Assembly (NCBI GenBank): GCA_018712345.1
Contig: DVHG01000022.1
Coordinates: 1-64,000 of the forward strand
Length of the DNA: 64,000 nt
DNA from: Candidatus Onthovicinus excrementipullorum
Lineage (GTDB): Bacteria > Bacillota > Clostridia > Oscillospirales > Acutalibacteraceae
Direction of reading: 5' to 3'
Each line of letters starts with the position of its first letter. Position 1 is the first letter of the stretch. Shown here piece after piece: positions 24,033-33,655 of the stretch. A program made the translations under genes and the position numbers. The notes beneath the pieces are model-generated. The model made no database searches. It worked only from the letters and a program-made list of their open reading frames with translations, and was not told the origin of the DNA.

Positions 24033-27000
24033 ATGAACTTCTCCTTCCTCGAAACCAGACCCGCATACGCCCTTTTTGCCCCCGCTTGCGTGGAAGCCGA
24101 AAAAATCTATACTTCTGCCCCGGCCATGTGCGCGGTAGGCTGCCGCAAGGCGCTGGAACTGGCGGTGAAATGGGTCTATTCTGCGGACAACACCATGAAA
24201 ATGCCCTATAAGGATAACCTGCAATCCCTCATCCACGAGCCTACCTTCCGTTTCGCTGTGGACTACAACACCTGGGAGAAGCTCCCCTTTATCATCAAGC
24301 TGGGTAATCTGGCGGTACATACAGAACGGAGTGTGCAAAAAAGCGACGCCCTTGCCTCCCTGCGGGGCTTGTTTGAGTTTATTCAGTGGATCGACTACTG
24401 CTATGGTTCCGATTATGAGGAACGCACCTTTGACGAAAGCTTGATTCCCACCGAAAAGGTGGTTGTGGACACCAAAAAAATCAAGGAACAGGAAAGTCTG
24501 CTGGATGAAAAAGACGCCCAAATCGAGGCGCTTCGTAAACAGATCGAGCAGATGTCTGCCCAATACACTACTGAAAAAGAGCAGCACCGGCAAGAGCGCG
24601 TCTTCCAGCCGGAAGACCTCTCCGAGTTTCAGACCCGCAAAACTTATATTGATGTGGATATGAAACTCATGGGATGGAAATTTTCCGGCCCAGATGCGGA
24701 TGTGCAGGAGGAATATCCGGTGGAGGGCATGGCCGGCATGGTTGGCCAGAGGGGTTACTGCGACTATGTTCTGTTTGGAAAAGACGGCCTGCCGCTGGCG
24801 GTGGTAGAAGCCAAACGTACCAGTAAGGACCCCAATATCGGGCGTAAGCAGGCGGCTTTGTATGCGGATTGCCTGGAGCGAAAATTCGGTCGTCGCCCGA
24901 TGCTATTCACCACCAACGGCTTTGAAACGTATTTCTGGGATGATCGGAGCGGTCCTCCGCGAAAAGTCAGCGGCATTTTCAGCAAAGATGACCTGCAAAA
25001 GCTGATGAACCGCCGTACTGAGCGGCTGGATTTGATGAGTATTCCCATCGACGACAAAATCACCGACCGGTATTACCAGAAAGAAGCCATCCGGGCGGTC
25101 TGCGAACAGATTGGGCAGGGATTCCGCAAACATCTGCTGGTCATGGCCACCGGCACCGGCAAAACAAGAACTGCATCCAGCCTGACCGACGTTCTCAGCC
25201 GGGGGAAGTGGGTGACAAACATCCTGTTTCTGGCCGACCGCACTGCACTGGTGAAACAGGCCAAAGACGATTTTAAGAACTATTTACCGGATATGTCCCT
25301 TTGCAATCTCTGCTCCAACAAGGACGACAGGAACGCCCGCATTGTGTTTTCTACCTATCCGACCATCTTGAATGCCATTGACGATACCAAGTCCAAGGAC
25401 GGGCGGCAGTTGTTCACCCCGGCGCATTTTGATTTGATTATCATTGACGAAAGCCACCGGAGCATATTCAAAAAGTATCGGGCGATTTTTGAGTATTTCG
25501 ACGCTATGATGGTGGGTCTCACCGCGACGCCGAAAACCGATGTTGACCGCAATACCTACGACTTTTTTGAGATGGAACACGGTGTTCCTACCTACGCCTA
25601 TGATTATGAAACGGCTGTGTATCAGGATCATGTGCTGGTGCCGTATTATAATTATGAAGTCAAAACCAAGTTTCTAGAAGAGGGCATCACCTACGACGAT
25701 CTGTCCGACGAGGACAAGGAACGGTATGAGGACGATTTTATCGAAGACGACAGGATGCCGGATTTCATTCCCTCTGCGGCACTCAACAAGTTTGTGTTTA
25801 ATGAATCGACCGTGGACATTGTGCTGCAGGATTTGATGGAGCGGGGTATTAAGGTGGCCGGCGGCGACCGGTTGGGCAAAACCATTATCTTTGCCCAGAA
25901 CAAGCGTCATGCCGAGTTTATTCTGGAACGGTTCAACAAGCTGTACCCGCAGTATCATGGTACATTTGCCCAGCGGGTGATCTGCGATGATGCTTATGCA
26001 CAGACGATTATCGACGATTTTAAACAGCCGGAAAAAGAGCCGCATATTGCGGTGTCTGTGGATATGATGGACACCGGTATCGACGTTCCGCAAGCGGTGA
26101 ATCTGGTATTTTTCAAAAAAGTGCGCTCCAAGGCAAAATTCTGGCAGATGATCGGCCGGGGCACCCGCCTGTGCAAGGGATTGGCCTGTGTGGATCAGAT
26201 TGATGGAACGTACACGGATAAACGCCGTTTCTTGATTTTTGATTACTGCGGAAATTTTGAATATTTTCGGGAGCATAAGGAAGGCTACGAGGCTAGAGAA
26301 GCAAAAACGCTGTCAGAAAATATTTTTGGCAAGCAGATCAAAATTGTCATGGCTTTACAGGAAAGTGCCTTTGCTGGCGAAGATTACCAGGCATGGCGAG
26401 ATGAGATGGTTGATACCTGCCACAAGCAGATTGCAGCGCTCAACCCGGATCTGATTGCCGTAAAATTGCGGATGCAGGTTGTGGAGAAGTATAAAAAGCT
26501 GGATGTCTTTGTTTCTCTCAGCGAAGGAGACAAAGGCGAGCTGCTGACACAGATTGCACCACTTATCCGATCGGAGGAGGCCGATGAGTTTGCCAAGCGT
26601 TTTGACAACTTCATGTATGGTCTGATACTGGCTCATATCGAGCAGCTACCTTCTTTTAAGTATGCCAAAAAGCAGTTGTGTGATATAGCCGTACTACTGG
26701 AAAGCAAAGCCAGCATTCCGCAAATCAAGGCAAAGCTACCAATACTTGAGGAGATTCATACCGATGCTTTCTGGGATACCAATGATATTCTGCTGTTTGA
26801 AAAGGTTCGGAAAGAACTGCGTGATCTGATCCGTTTTTTGGATGAAGGTGGAGGCGAGCAAAAGCGTATTGTCACCAAACTAACTGACCCGATTATTGAC
26901 AGCCAAGAAGGCGTTCAACTGGATGCAGCCTATGACTTTGAGGATTATCGCGCTAAGGTCAACCGCTATGTAAACGAGCACGGGAACACTCTTGCGATTT

Positions 27001-27407
27001 ACAAGTTGACGCACAACATTCCGTTGGCTATGGACGATTATCAAGAGCTGGAGCGGGTGCTAACCAGCGAATTGGGCAGCAAAGAAGATTATGCCCGAGA
27101 GTTTGGTGACACCCCCTTTGGCTTGCTCATTCGCAAGATAGCTAAGCTGGATCATGAAGCAGCTATGCAGGCGTTTTCCGTCTTTATCAATGACCAATCT
27201 CTTAATCAAAAGCAGATTGCTTTTGTAAACAAAATCATTCATCATATTGAGCTGAACGGATACATGGAAAATGTTGCGGAACTTACCAAACCGCCATTTG
27301 ATAAGCCAATCAGTTTCATCAAACTATTTGATGCGAAAACCCGAACCGCTTTGATGGAAACAATTAATATGATTCGAGAAAATGCAATTCAGATTGTAGC
27401 GTCATAA
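24033..27407 (+). CDS. hsdR: Type I restriction endonuclease subunit
   Basis: 1124 residues, starting MNFSFLETRP behind GAGGAGG. Domains in order: an N-terminal DUF4145-like helical domain (about 5-115), coiled coil (about 150-190), nuclease domain with YCDYVLFGKDGLPLAVVEAK (PD-(D/E)xK type, about 245-265), helicase domain 1 with MATGTGKTRTAS (Walker A), LIIIDESHRSIF (DExH) and VGLTATPKTD, helicase domain 2 with MMDTGIDVPQAVN and WQMIGRGTRLC, and a C-terminal HsdM-binding domain. It translocates DNA and cuts unmethylated DNA. All motifs are intact, so the system looks active. Confidence 0.95.
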   Translation: MNFSFLETRPAYALFAPACVEAEKIYTSAPAMCAVGCRKALELAVKWVYSADNTMKMPYKDNLQSLIHEPTFRFAVDYNTWEKLPFIIKLGNLAVHTERSVQKSDALASLRGLFEFIQWIDYCYGSDYEERTFDESLIPTEKVVVDTKKIKEQESLLDEKDAQIEALRKQIEQMSAQYTTEKEQHRQERVFQPEDLSEFQTRKTYIDVDMKLMGWKFSGPDADVQEEYPVEGMAGMVGQRGYCDYVLFGKDGLPLAVVEAKRTSKDPNIGRKQAALYADCLERKFGRRPMLFTTNGFETYFWDDRSGPPRKVSGIFSKDDLQKLMNRRTERLDLMSIPIDDKITDRYYQKEAIRAVCEQIGQGFRKHLLVMATGTGKTRTASSLTDVLSRGKWVTNILFLADRTALVKQAKDDFKNYLPDMSLCNLCSNKDDRNARIVFSTYPTILNAIDDTKSKDGRQLFTPAHFDLIIIDESHRSIFKKYRAIFEYFDAMMVGLTATPKTDVDRNTYDFFEMEHGVPTYAYDYETAVYQDHVLVPYYNYEVKTKFLEEGITYDDLSDEDKERYEDDFIEDDRMPDFIPSAALNKFVFNESTVDIVLQDLMERGIKVAGGDRLGKTIIFAQNKRHAEFILERFNKLYPQYHGTFAQRVICDDAYAQTIIDDFKQPEKEPHIAVSVDMMDTGIDVPQAVNLVFFKKVRSKAKFWQMIGRGTRLCKGLACVDQIDGTYTDKRRFLIFDYCGNFEYFREHKEGYEAREAKTLSENIFGKQIKIVMALQESAFAGEDYQAWRDEMVDTCHKQIAALNPDLIAVKLRMQVVEKYKKLDVFVSLSEGDKGELLTQIAPLIRSEEADEFAKRFDNFMYGLILAHIEQLPSFKYAKKQLCDIAVLLESKASIPQIKAKLPILEEIHTDAFWDTNDILLFEKVRKELRDLIRFLDEGGGEQKRIVTKLTDPIIDSQEGVQLDAAYDFEDYRAKVNRYVNEHGNTLAIYKLTHNIPLAMDDYQELERVLTSELGSKEDYAREFGDTPFGLLIRKIAKLDHEAAMQAFSVFINDQSLNQKQIAFVNKIIHHIELNGYMENVAELTKPPFDKPISFIKLFDAKTRTALMETINMIRENAIQIVAS

Positions 27408-27414
27408 TACCGAA

Positions 27415-27455
27415 AAAACAGAAGGACAGGCGTTTATACCTGTCCTTCTGTTTTT
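27415..27455 (+). terminator. Terminator of the hsd operon
   Basis: AACAGAAGGACAGG-cgtttata-CCTGTCCTTCTGTT plus TTTTT, 10 bases past the hsdR stop. The preceding A-run makes it usable from the opposite side as well. Confidence 0.92.
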
Positions 27456-27470
27456 ATGATAAATTTTCTG

Positions 27471-27521
27471 AAAAAATAATAAATCCGAACCCATCGCCAA
27501 CCGGCACAAGGTTCGGATTTA
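27471..27521 (-). terminator. Terminator of tRNA-Ala
   Basis: Minus strand AAATCCGAACC-N18-GGTTCGGATTT followed by ATTATTTTTT, starting eight bases after the tRNA CCA end. Its first half is the sequence duplicated at the island's other end (16168-16193). Confidence 0.75.
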
Positions 27522-27528
27522 TTCGTTG

Positions 27529-27604
27529 TGGTGGAGCATAGCGGGATCGAACCGCTGACCTCTACACTGCCAGTGTAGCGCTCTCCCAGCTGAGCTAATA
27601 CCCC
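27529..27604 (-). tRNA. tRNA-Ala (GGC)
   Basis: 76 bases with encoded CCA. Acceptor arms GGGGTAT/ATGCTCC pair, the D arm is AGCTCAGCTGGGAGAGC, the anticodon loop CTGGCAG gives anticodon GGC, and the T arm is GCGGTTCGATCCCGC. It forms the right boundary of the restriction island; its last eight bases (27529-27536) are the proposed attachment core. Confidence 0.97.
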
Positions 27605-27699
27605 ATTTGTTCAGCGACGGGATATATCATATCACACTTCCCGGATAAAATCAATACCCACGGCCAAAAAAATTTTATTTTCCAAAGATCGCTGAATAC

Positions 27700-27733
27700 A
27701 TAAGGGCGTGCGCCTACCGGCGCACGCCCTTAT
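27700..27733 (-). terminator. Terminator of groESL
   Basis: ATAAGGGCGTGCGCC-tacc-GGCGCACGCCCTTAT, a perfect 15-bp stem 18 bases past the groEL stop. T-tract weak on the minus strand; stability of the stem makes termination likely. Confidence 0.75.
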
Positions 27734-27751
27734 CATGTGCATTACTATGAA

Positions 27752-29398
<1,647 letters not shown>

Positions 29399-29427
29399 TT
29401 ACCTCCAAATTTAAACTTGTGATCCGC

Positions 29428-29757
<330 letters not shown>

Positions 29758-29788
29758 TCAGCACTTTTCAAACCGCTCCAGAAGCGGT

Positions 29789-29815
29789 TTAGCACTCATT
29801 CTCCCCGAGTGCTAA
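29789..29815. promoter_or_regulatory. CIRCE operator (HrcA binding site)
   Basis: TTAGCACTC-N9-GAGTGCTAA, an exact match to the known CIRCE consensus, just downstream of the groES promoter. It implies heat-shock repression by HrcA, whose gene is not in this window. Confidence 0.97.
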
Positions 29816-29819
29816 TATT

Positions 29820-29848
29820 ATTGTAATCACTTTAGCAGTAAAAATCAA
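29820..29848 (-). promoter_or_regulatory. Sigma-A promoter of groESL
   Basis: TTGATT, 17-base spacer, TACAAT on the minus strand, placing the start within the CIRCE element as in other Firmicutes. Confidence 0.85.
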
Positions 29849-29968
29849 TACCCATTTCCAAAGTTTACAATTAAGTCATAAATCCTGCCAATTTATCCGT
29901 ACAACAGTAAAAAGCGTTCGGATTATAAATTAAAAAAGTTCTCCATCCGGATATATTCCCTGCATTTT

Positions 29969-29995
29969 AAAACAGGACAAATGCGGTCCTGTTTT
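29969..29995. terminator. Hairpin between groESL and tRNA-Leu
   Basis: AAAACAGGAC-aaatgcg-GTCCTGTTTT, terminator-like on both strands but not directly after any gene. It may shield the two divergent promoters. The rest of 29849-30037 is AT-rich and empty. Confidence 0.6.
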
Positions 29996-30037
29996 CGGCA
30001 CTTTATGATATATTGCAGGGCCGGTTTACTGCATATC

Positions 30038-30066
30038 TTGATTTTGCCCGTACAGGCTGATATAAT
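30038..30066 (+). promoter_or_regulatory. Promoter of tRNA-Leu
   Basis: TTGATT, 17-base spacer, TATAAT, ending 15 bases before the tRNA 5' end. Confidence 0.88.
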
Positions 30067-30081
30067 AAATAAGTACGCTAC

Positions 30082-30166
30082 GCGGGTATGGCGGAATTGG
30101 CAGACGCGCAGGATTTAGGTTCCTGTGCCGTAAGGCGTGTGGGTTCAACCCCCACTACCCGTACCA
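30082..30166 (+). tRNA. tRNA-Leu (TAG)
   Basis: 85 bases with encoded CCA and the long variable arm of class II tRNAs (TGCCGTAAGGCGT). The acceptor GCGGGTA pairs with TACCCGT, the anticodon loop TTTAGGT gives TAG, and the T arm is GTGGGTTCAACCCCCAC. It is immediately followed by repeat copy B. Confidence 0.96.
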
Positions 30167-30385
30167 CGTCGCCGCAAGCTTCACATTGCTTGCGGCGACT
30201 TTTATATATAAAAGTCACTGGCGCGCGCTGCGTCTCCTTCTACGCAAAAGGTCACGCTCGGTTCATCTGCTCGGTTGTAAATACCCGCGCAACGGTTCGC
30301 GCTCACTACCAACTTTTTTTCGAAAAATGAGGGTTCAAATCTCCTGCCAAAATCGCTAAAACATCTTTTTTATAGCTACTTAACA
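30167..30385 (+). repeat. Copy B of the ~217-bp repeat, directly after tRNA-Leu CCA
   Basis: 219 bp from CGTCGCCGCAAGCTT to TATAGCTACTTAACA, homologous along its length to copy A (16194-16409, opposite strand). It separates the tRNA from what looks like its own terminator at 30387-30423, since tRNA-Cys nearby is followed directly by the same type of hairpin. It begins with its own terminator-like hairpin CGCCGCAAGC-N8-GCTTGCGGCG. No convincing gene inside. Confidence 0.75.
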
Positions 30386-30386
30386 T

Positions 30387-30423
30387 GTCGGAGCAAGCTG
30401 TGTATTGCTTGCTCCGACTTTTT
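30387..30423 (+). terminator. Displaced tRNA-Leu terminator
   Basis: GTCGGAGCAAGC-tgtgtatt-GCTTGCTCCGAC followed by TTTTTC. Nearly the same hairpin follows tRNA-Cys at 30643-30678 without any gap after CCA. Confidence 0.8.
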
Positions 30424-30642
30424 CAAAAGCAAAGCGCACTCCCGCCCTGCCGCTCCTTTCCAAACCAAACCCGCTGTTGCTCGGCTTCGGTTTAGGCCGC
30501 CGCTCTGCGGCGATCTGATTCAATCACAAGAAAATATTGATTTTAACCATTCTTCACATGGCGTAGCGGACTGTGTATTATTTTATAAAGCGCAATTTAT
30601 ATACAGGAAATCCCCCAGCTGCGCCAGGGGATTTTTGATAAT
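30424..30642. other. Gene-free stretch between convergent tRNA units
   Basis: No credible gene. Two inverted repeats are present: GGCCGCCGCTCTGCGGCG at about 30498-30515 and AAATCCCC-N11-GGGGATTTTT at 30608-30636, the latter terminator-like on the plus strand and perhaps a second barrier between the convergent tRNA transcripts. Confidence 0.5.
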
Positions 30643-30678
30643 AAAAAATCGGAGCAAACACATATCGTTTGCTCCGAC
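30643..30678 (-). terminator. Terminator of the tRNA operon (after tRNA-Cys)
   Basis: TCGGAGCAAAC-gatatgt-GTTTGCTCCGA followed by TTTTTT on the minus strand, directly after the tRNA-Cys CCA. Confidence 0.9.
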
Positions 30679-30679
30679 A

Positions 30680-30753
<74 letters not shown>

Positions 30754-30800
30754 GCATTTCCATTATATGAAGCCGCACGGCAAACATGCGGCCGATCGTT

Positions 30801-30836
30801 AAAAAAAGGACGCCAAAATATAAAATTTAAGCGTCC
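30801..30836 (-). terminator. Internal terminator between tRNA-Gly and tRNA-Cys
   Basis: GGACGC-N17-GCGTCC followed by TTTTTTT, starting two bases after the tRNA-Gly CCA. It would reduce tRNA-Cys output, or tRNA-Cys may have its own promoter in 30754-30800. Confidence 0.8.
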
Positions 30837-30837
30837 A

Positions 30838-30913
30838 TGGAGCGGATGACGAGGCTCGAACTCGCTACCTCCACCTTGGCAAGGTGGCGCTCTACCAGAT
30901 GAGCTACATCCGC
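30838..30913 (-). tRNA. tRNA-Gly (GCC)
   Basis: 76 bases with encoded CCA; acceptor GCGGATG/CATCCGC, D arm AGCTCATCTGGTAGAGC, anticodon loop TTGCCAA (GCC), T arm GCGAGTTCGAGCCTCGT. Confidence 0.96.
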
Positions 30914-30918
30914 AAAAC

Positions 30919-30994
<76 letters not shown>

Positions 30995-31000
30995 ATAAAA

Positions 31001-31077
31001 TGGCGACCCGGAACGGGATCGAACCGTCGACCTCTAGCGTGACAGGCTAGCGTTCTAACCAGCTGAACTACCGGGCC
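31001..31077 (-). tRNA. tRNA-Asp (GTC)
   Basis: 77 bases with encoded CCA; acceptor GGCCCGG/CCGGGTC, D arm with GTTCAGCTGGTTAGAAC, anticodon loop CTGTCAC (GTC), T arm ACGGTTCGATCCCGT. Confidence 0.97.
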
Positions 31078-31083
31078 ATTTCT

Positions 31084-31159
31084 TGGTGGGAACAACAGGG
31101 CTCGAACCTGTGACCCCCTGCTTGTAAGGCAGGTGCTCTCCCAGCTGAGCTATGCTCCC
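31084..31159 (-). tRNA. tRNA-Val (TAC)
   Basis: 76 bases with encoded CCA; acceptor GGGAGCA/TGTTCCC, anticodon loop CTTACAA (TAC), T arm ACAGGTTCGAGCCCTGT. First gene of the tRNA unit Val-Asp-Phe-Gly-Cys. Confidence 0.97.
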
Positions 31160-31201
31160 GTACGCCGATGCCGGGAATCGTACTCAGCAGCGACGCTATA
31201 T

Positions 31202-31230
31202 AATATACTATAAATCGCCAGCGATGTCAA
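31202..31230 (-). promoter_or_regulatory. Promoter of the tRNA-Val-Asp-Phe-Gly-Cys operon
   Basis: Consensus TTGACA, 17-base spacer, TATATT on the minus strand, about 40 bases before tRNA-Val. The sequence between, GCGTCGCTGC, is GC-rich as in stringently controlled promoters. Confidence 0.85.
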
Positions 31231-31297
31231 TAGTTAAATCAAATTTTTCTCAAATTCTTTCCGCCGCATTCCTCCGGCACGGCACGCAAAAAGCGCG

Positions 31298-31600
31298 TTA
31301 TTCGCGGCTCTGACTGCGGTCCAGACGCTCAAAAATTTTCTCGTATCCGTCGCATCCGTAGTTGAGGGAACGATTGACGCGGCTGATCGTCGCCGTGGAC
31401 GCTCCCGTCTCCTCCACGATCTCATTATACACGCGGTGCTCGCTGAGGAGCTTGGCCACCACGATGCGCTGCGAGATCGCCTTCAGCTCCGTGACGGTGC
31501 AGAGGTCCGAGAAAAAGTCATAGCACTCCTCCATCGTCCGCAGTTCAAGGATCGCCTGAAAGAGAAAATCCACATTCTTATCCTTGAGCTTGTTATCCAT
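31298..31600 (-). CDS. YerC/YecD-type TrpR-family DNA-binding protein
   Basis: 100 residues from MDNKLKDKNVDFL; GGAGGT stands seven bases upstream. The TrpR-like helix-turn-helix is VYNEIVEETGASTATISRVN (about 60-80), with DLCTVTELKAISQRIVVAKL before it. Members of this family in Firmicutes are small DNA-binding proteins, often beside purine or amino-acid genes, with no settled ligand. It lies alone between the tRNA operon and lysA. The extension SLNYGCDGYEKIFERL is typical of the family. Confidence 0.88.
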   Translation of the reverse strand: MDNKLKDKNVDFLFQAILELRTMEECYDFFSDLCTVTELKAISQRIVVAKLLSEHRVYNEIVEETGASTATISRVNRSLNYGCDGYEKIFERLDRSQSRE

Positions 31601-31667
31601 ACCATGCACCTCCAAATTACTCACATTTTAGCACATTAAATTTGAAAAGTCAAAGGCTAAAAGCACG

Positions 31668-31710
31668 CAAAAATCGGCAAAGGCCGGCCCCGCTTTCCGG
31701 GGACCGGCCT
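31668..31710 (-). terminator. Terminator of lysA
   Basis: AGGCCGGtCCCCG-gaaa-CGGGGCCGGCCT hairpin with TTGCCGATTTTTG behind it on the minus strand, 28 bases past the lysA stop. Confidence 0.75.
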
Positions 31711-31738
31711 GAGAGAATTAAAAGGCAGAAGCCGCAGC

Positions 31739-33037
31739 TCAGACATCGTTGCGCACCAGATCCTCAAACGTCTCGCCCTTGACGATCACGCGGCTCTCCC
31801 CGCGGCAGACCATCACGACCGGCGGACGCGGGATGCGGTTGTAATTGGAGGACATGGAGTAGTTATAGGCACCCGTGGAGAGAACGGCCAGAATATCGCC
31901 GTGCTCAACCCTCTGAATGGGGGTATTCTCCTGAATCAGGTCGCCGCTCTCACAGCACTTACCGGCCACCGTCACCTTAAAATCCCGTGGCTCATTGGCC
32001 TTGTTGGCACACAGGACGTCGTAATCGGAGCTGTAAAGGATATAGCGTGGATTATCGCACATGCCGCCGTCCACGGAGACATAGGTACGGATATCCGGAA
32101 TTGTCTTGACCGCGCCGACCGTGTACAGCGTGATCCCAGCGGATCCAACGATGGAACGGCCCGGTTCAATCAGAATATAGGGCAGATCTACCCCGTACTC
32201 CTGAGCCCGCGCCTTGACAACCCGGGCAACGCGGTTCATGTACTCGGAATAGGCAACGGGATTGTCGGACTCCAGATATTTGATCCCGAAGCCGCCGCCC
32301 AGATTGAGCTCCCGAACCGTAAAGCCGGTCTCTGTTTTAATATCGGCGATAAATTTGAGCATCACTTCCGCCGCGTGCTCAAACGGATCAACATCAAGAA
32401 TCTGGGAGCCGATATGGCAGTGCAGACCGCAGAGGTTGACGTTCTCAAGCTCAAGGGCACGCTTGACGATCTGCATCGCCTCCCCGGTCTCCAGCGCGAC
32501 GCCGAATTTGGAGTCAATCTGGCCGGTGCGGATGAAACTGTGCGTGTGGGCGTCAATACCCGGTTTGATGCGGAACATGATATCCGCTTTTTTGCCCATG
32601 GTGCCGGCGATCCGGTTGATCGTTTCAAGCTCCGGGAAATTGTCCACGATGATCCGGGCAATTCCGGCCTCCAGCGCCGTCTCAATCTCCAAATCGGTCT
32701 TATTATTGCCGTGGAAATAAATCCGATCCGCCGGGAATCCGGCACTCAGAGCCGTGTAGAGCTCTCCGCCGGAGACGACGTCCAGCCCCATATCCTCGCT
32801 CTCGACGATCCGGCACATCTCCTTACAGCAAAATGCCTTGCTGGCGAAGAGCACGCGGCCGTGGCCATCGTAATTCTCTTTGATGGACTGGACGAAAGCG
32901 CGGCAGTGCTCGCGGATCTGTGTCTCATCCATGACATAGAGCGGCGTACCGTACCTGCGCACGAGTTCGACCGTATCGCAGCCGCCGATCGTCAGATGGC
33001 CGTCGCGGTTGACATCCAGACATTCTGATACAAACAT
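31739..33037 (-). CDS. lysA: Diaminopimelate decarboxylase
   Basis: 432 residues, fold-type III PLP enzyme. The PLP lysine is in VLFASKAFCCKEMC (about 60). The family motifs GLDVVSGGELYTAL, GLHCHIGSQILD (about 205), LNLGGGFGIKY and the substrate loop GKCCESGDLIQE (about 345) are all present. It makes L-lysine from meso-diaminopimelate, the last step of lysine synthesis. It is downstream of engB with 26 bases between, on the same strand. Confidence 0.96.
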   Translation of the reverse strand: MFVSECLDVNRDGHLTIGGCDTVELVRRYGTPLYVMDETQIREHCRAFVQSIKENYDGHGRVLFASKAFCCKEMCRIVESEDMGLDVVSGGELYTALSAGFPADRIYFHGNNKTDLEIETALEAGIARIIVDNFPELETINRIAGTMGKKADIMFRIKPGIDAHTHSFIRTGQIDSKFGVALETGEAMQIVKRALELENVNLCGLHCHIGSQILDVDPFEHAAEVMLKFIADIKTETGFTVRELNLGGGFGIKYLESDNPVAYSEYMNRVARVVKARAQEYGVDLPYILIEPGRSIVGSAGITLYTVGAVKTIPDIRTYVSVDGGMCDNPRYILYSSDYDVLCANKANEPRDFKVTVAGKCCESGDLIQENTPIQRVEHGDILAVLSTGAYNYSMSSNYNRIPRPPVVMVCRGESRVIVKGETFEDLVRNDV

Positions 33038-33063
33038 ATTGACGCTCCTTTATCAATGATCTT

Positions 33064-33645
33064 TTATCGAACCGCCCGCTCAACGGCGGCGCGCAGCTCC
33101 TGTGTCCCGGCGCCGCTGACGGCGGAAAACGGGACAATCCCCTGTGGCCCATAAGGGCTCAGCTGCTCCGTCAGTTGGGTGAGCATTTTATGGTAATCGC
33201 TCTTGTTGAGCTTATCACACTTCGTCAGCGCTGCGACAAAGGGGATCCCCTGATCGCGGTAGAAGGCAAGCATCGTCTCATCATCCGCGGACGGAGGATG
33301 CCGCATATCGATCAGCTGCACGGCAAAGCGCAGATCGCGACCGGAATTGAAGTAGTGCTCCATCAGCTCCGACCAGCGCTCTTTCTCCCCGCGGGAGACA
33401 CGGGCATACCCGTAGCCCGGAAGATCCACCAGAAAAATCCGCTCCAGACGGAAGAAGTTAATACACACAGTCTTACCCGGCTTGGAACTTACGCGTGCGA
33501 GGGTCTTCCGGCCGCATAGCCTGTTGAGCAGAGAGGACTTCCCCACATTTGAGCGTCCGGCAAAGGCGATCTCCGGCGCTGTGGAGGGTACAAGCTGCTC
33601 CGCCGTGCCGTAGGATCTTACAAATTCAGCTGATTCAAATCTCAT
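33064..33645 (-). CDS. engB: Ribosome-assembly GTPase EngB (YsxC)
   Basis: 193 residues; start MRFESAEFVRSY chosen for length and a GAGGG ribosome site. G1 is GRSNVGKSSLLN, G2 is the SSKPGKT region, G3 is DLPGYGY, G4 TKCDK, and G5 FSAVSG. It is an essential 50S assembly factor. The typical lon-engB order of Firmicutes is kept, with lon ending 10 bases upstream. Confidence 0.96.
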   Translation of the reverse strand: MRFESAEFVRSYGTAEQLVPSTAPEIAFAGRSNVGKSSLLNRLCGRKTLARVSSKPGKTVCINFFRLERIFLVDLPGYGYARVSRGEKERWSELMEHYFNSGRDLRFAVQLIDMRHPPSADDETMLAFYRDQGIPFVAALTKCDKLNKSDYHKMLTQLTEQLSPYGPQGIVPFSAVSGAGTQELRAAVERAVR

Positions 33646-33655
33646 CTGTACGCCC

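Larger units (their letters stand above)
16410..27536. mobile_element. Integrated island with serine recombinase and type I restriction-modification system
   Basis: About 11.1 kb between CTCCACCA copies at 16410-16417 and 27529-27536 (the tRNA-Ala 3' end). It carries the recombinase at one edge, a short orphan, a zinc-motif protein, a hairpin cluster and the hsd operon at the other. No relaxase, conjugation or replication gene is visible, so it is an integrative but not self-transferable element, or a remnant. The boundary call rests on the direct repeats and gene content. Confidence 0.65.

Noticed and set aside
30167-30330. 80-codon frame across tRNA-Leu and repeat B
   Set aside because: It begins inside the tRNA and has no ribosome site; it only reflects the open frame of the repeat.
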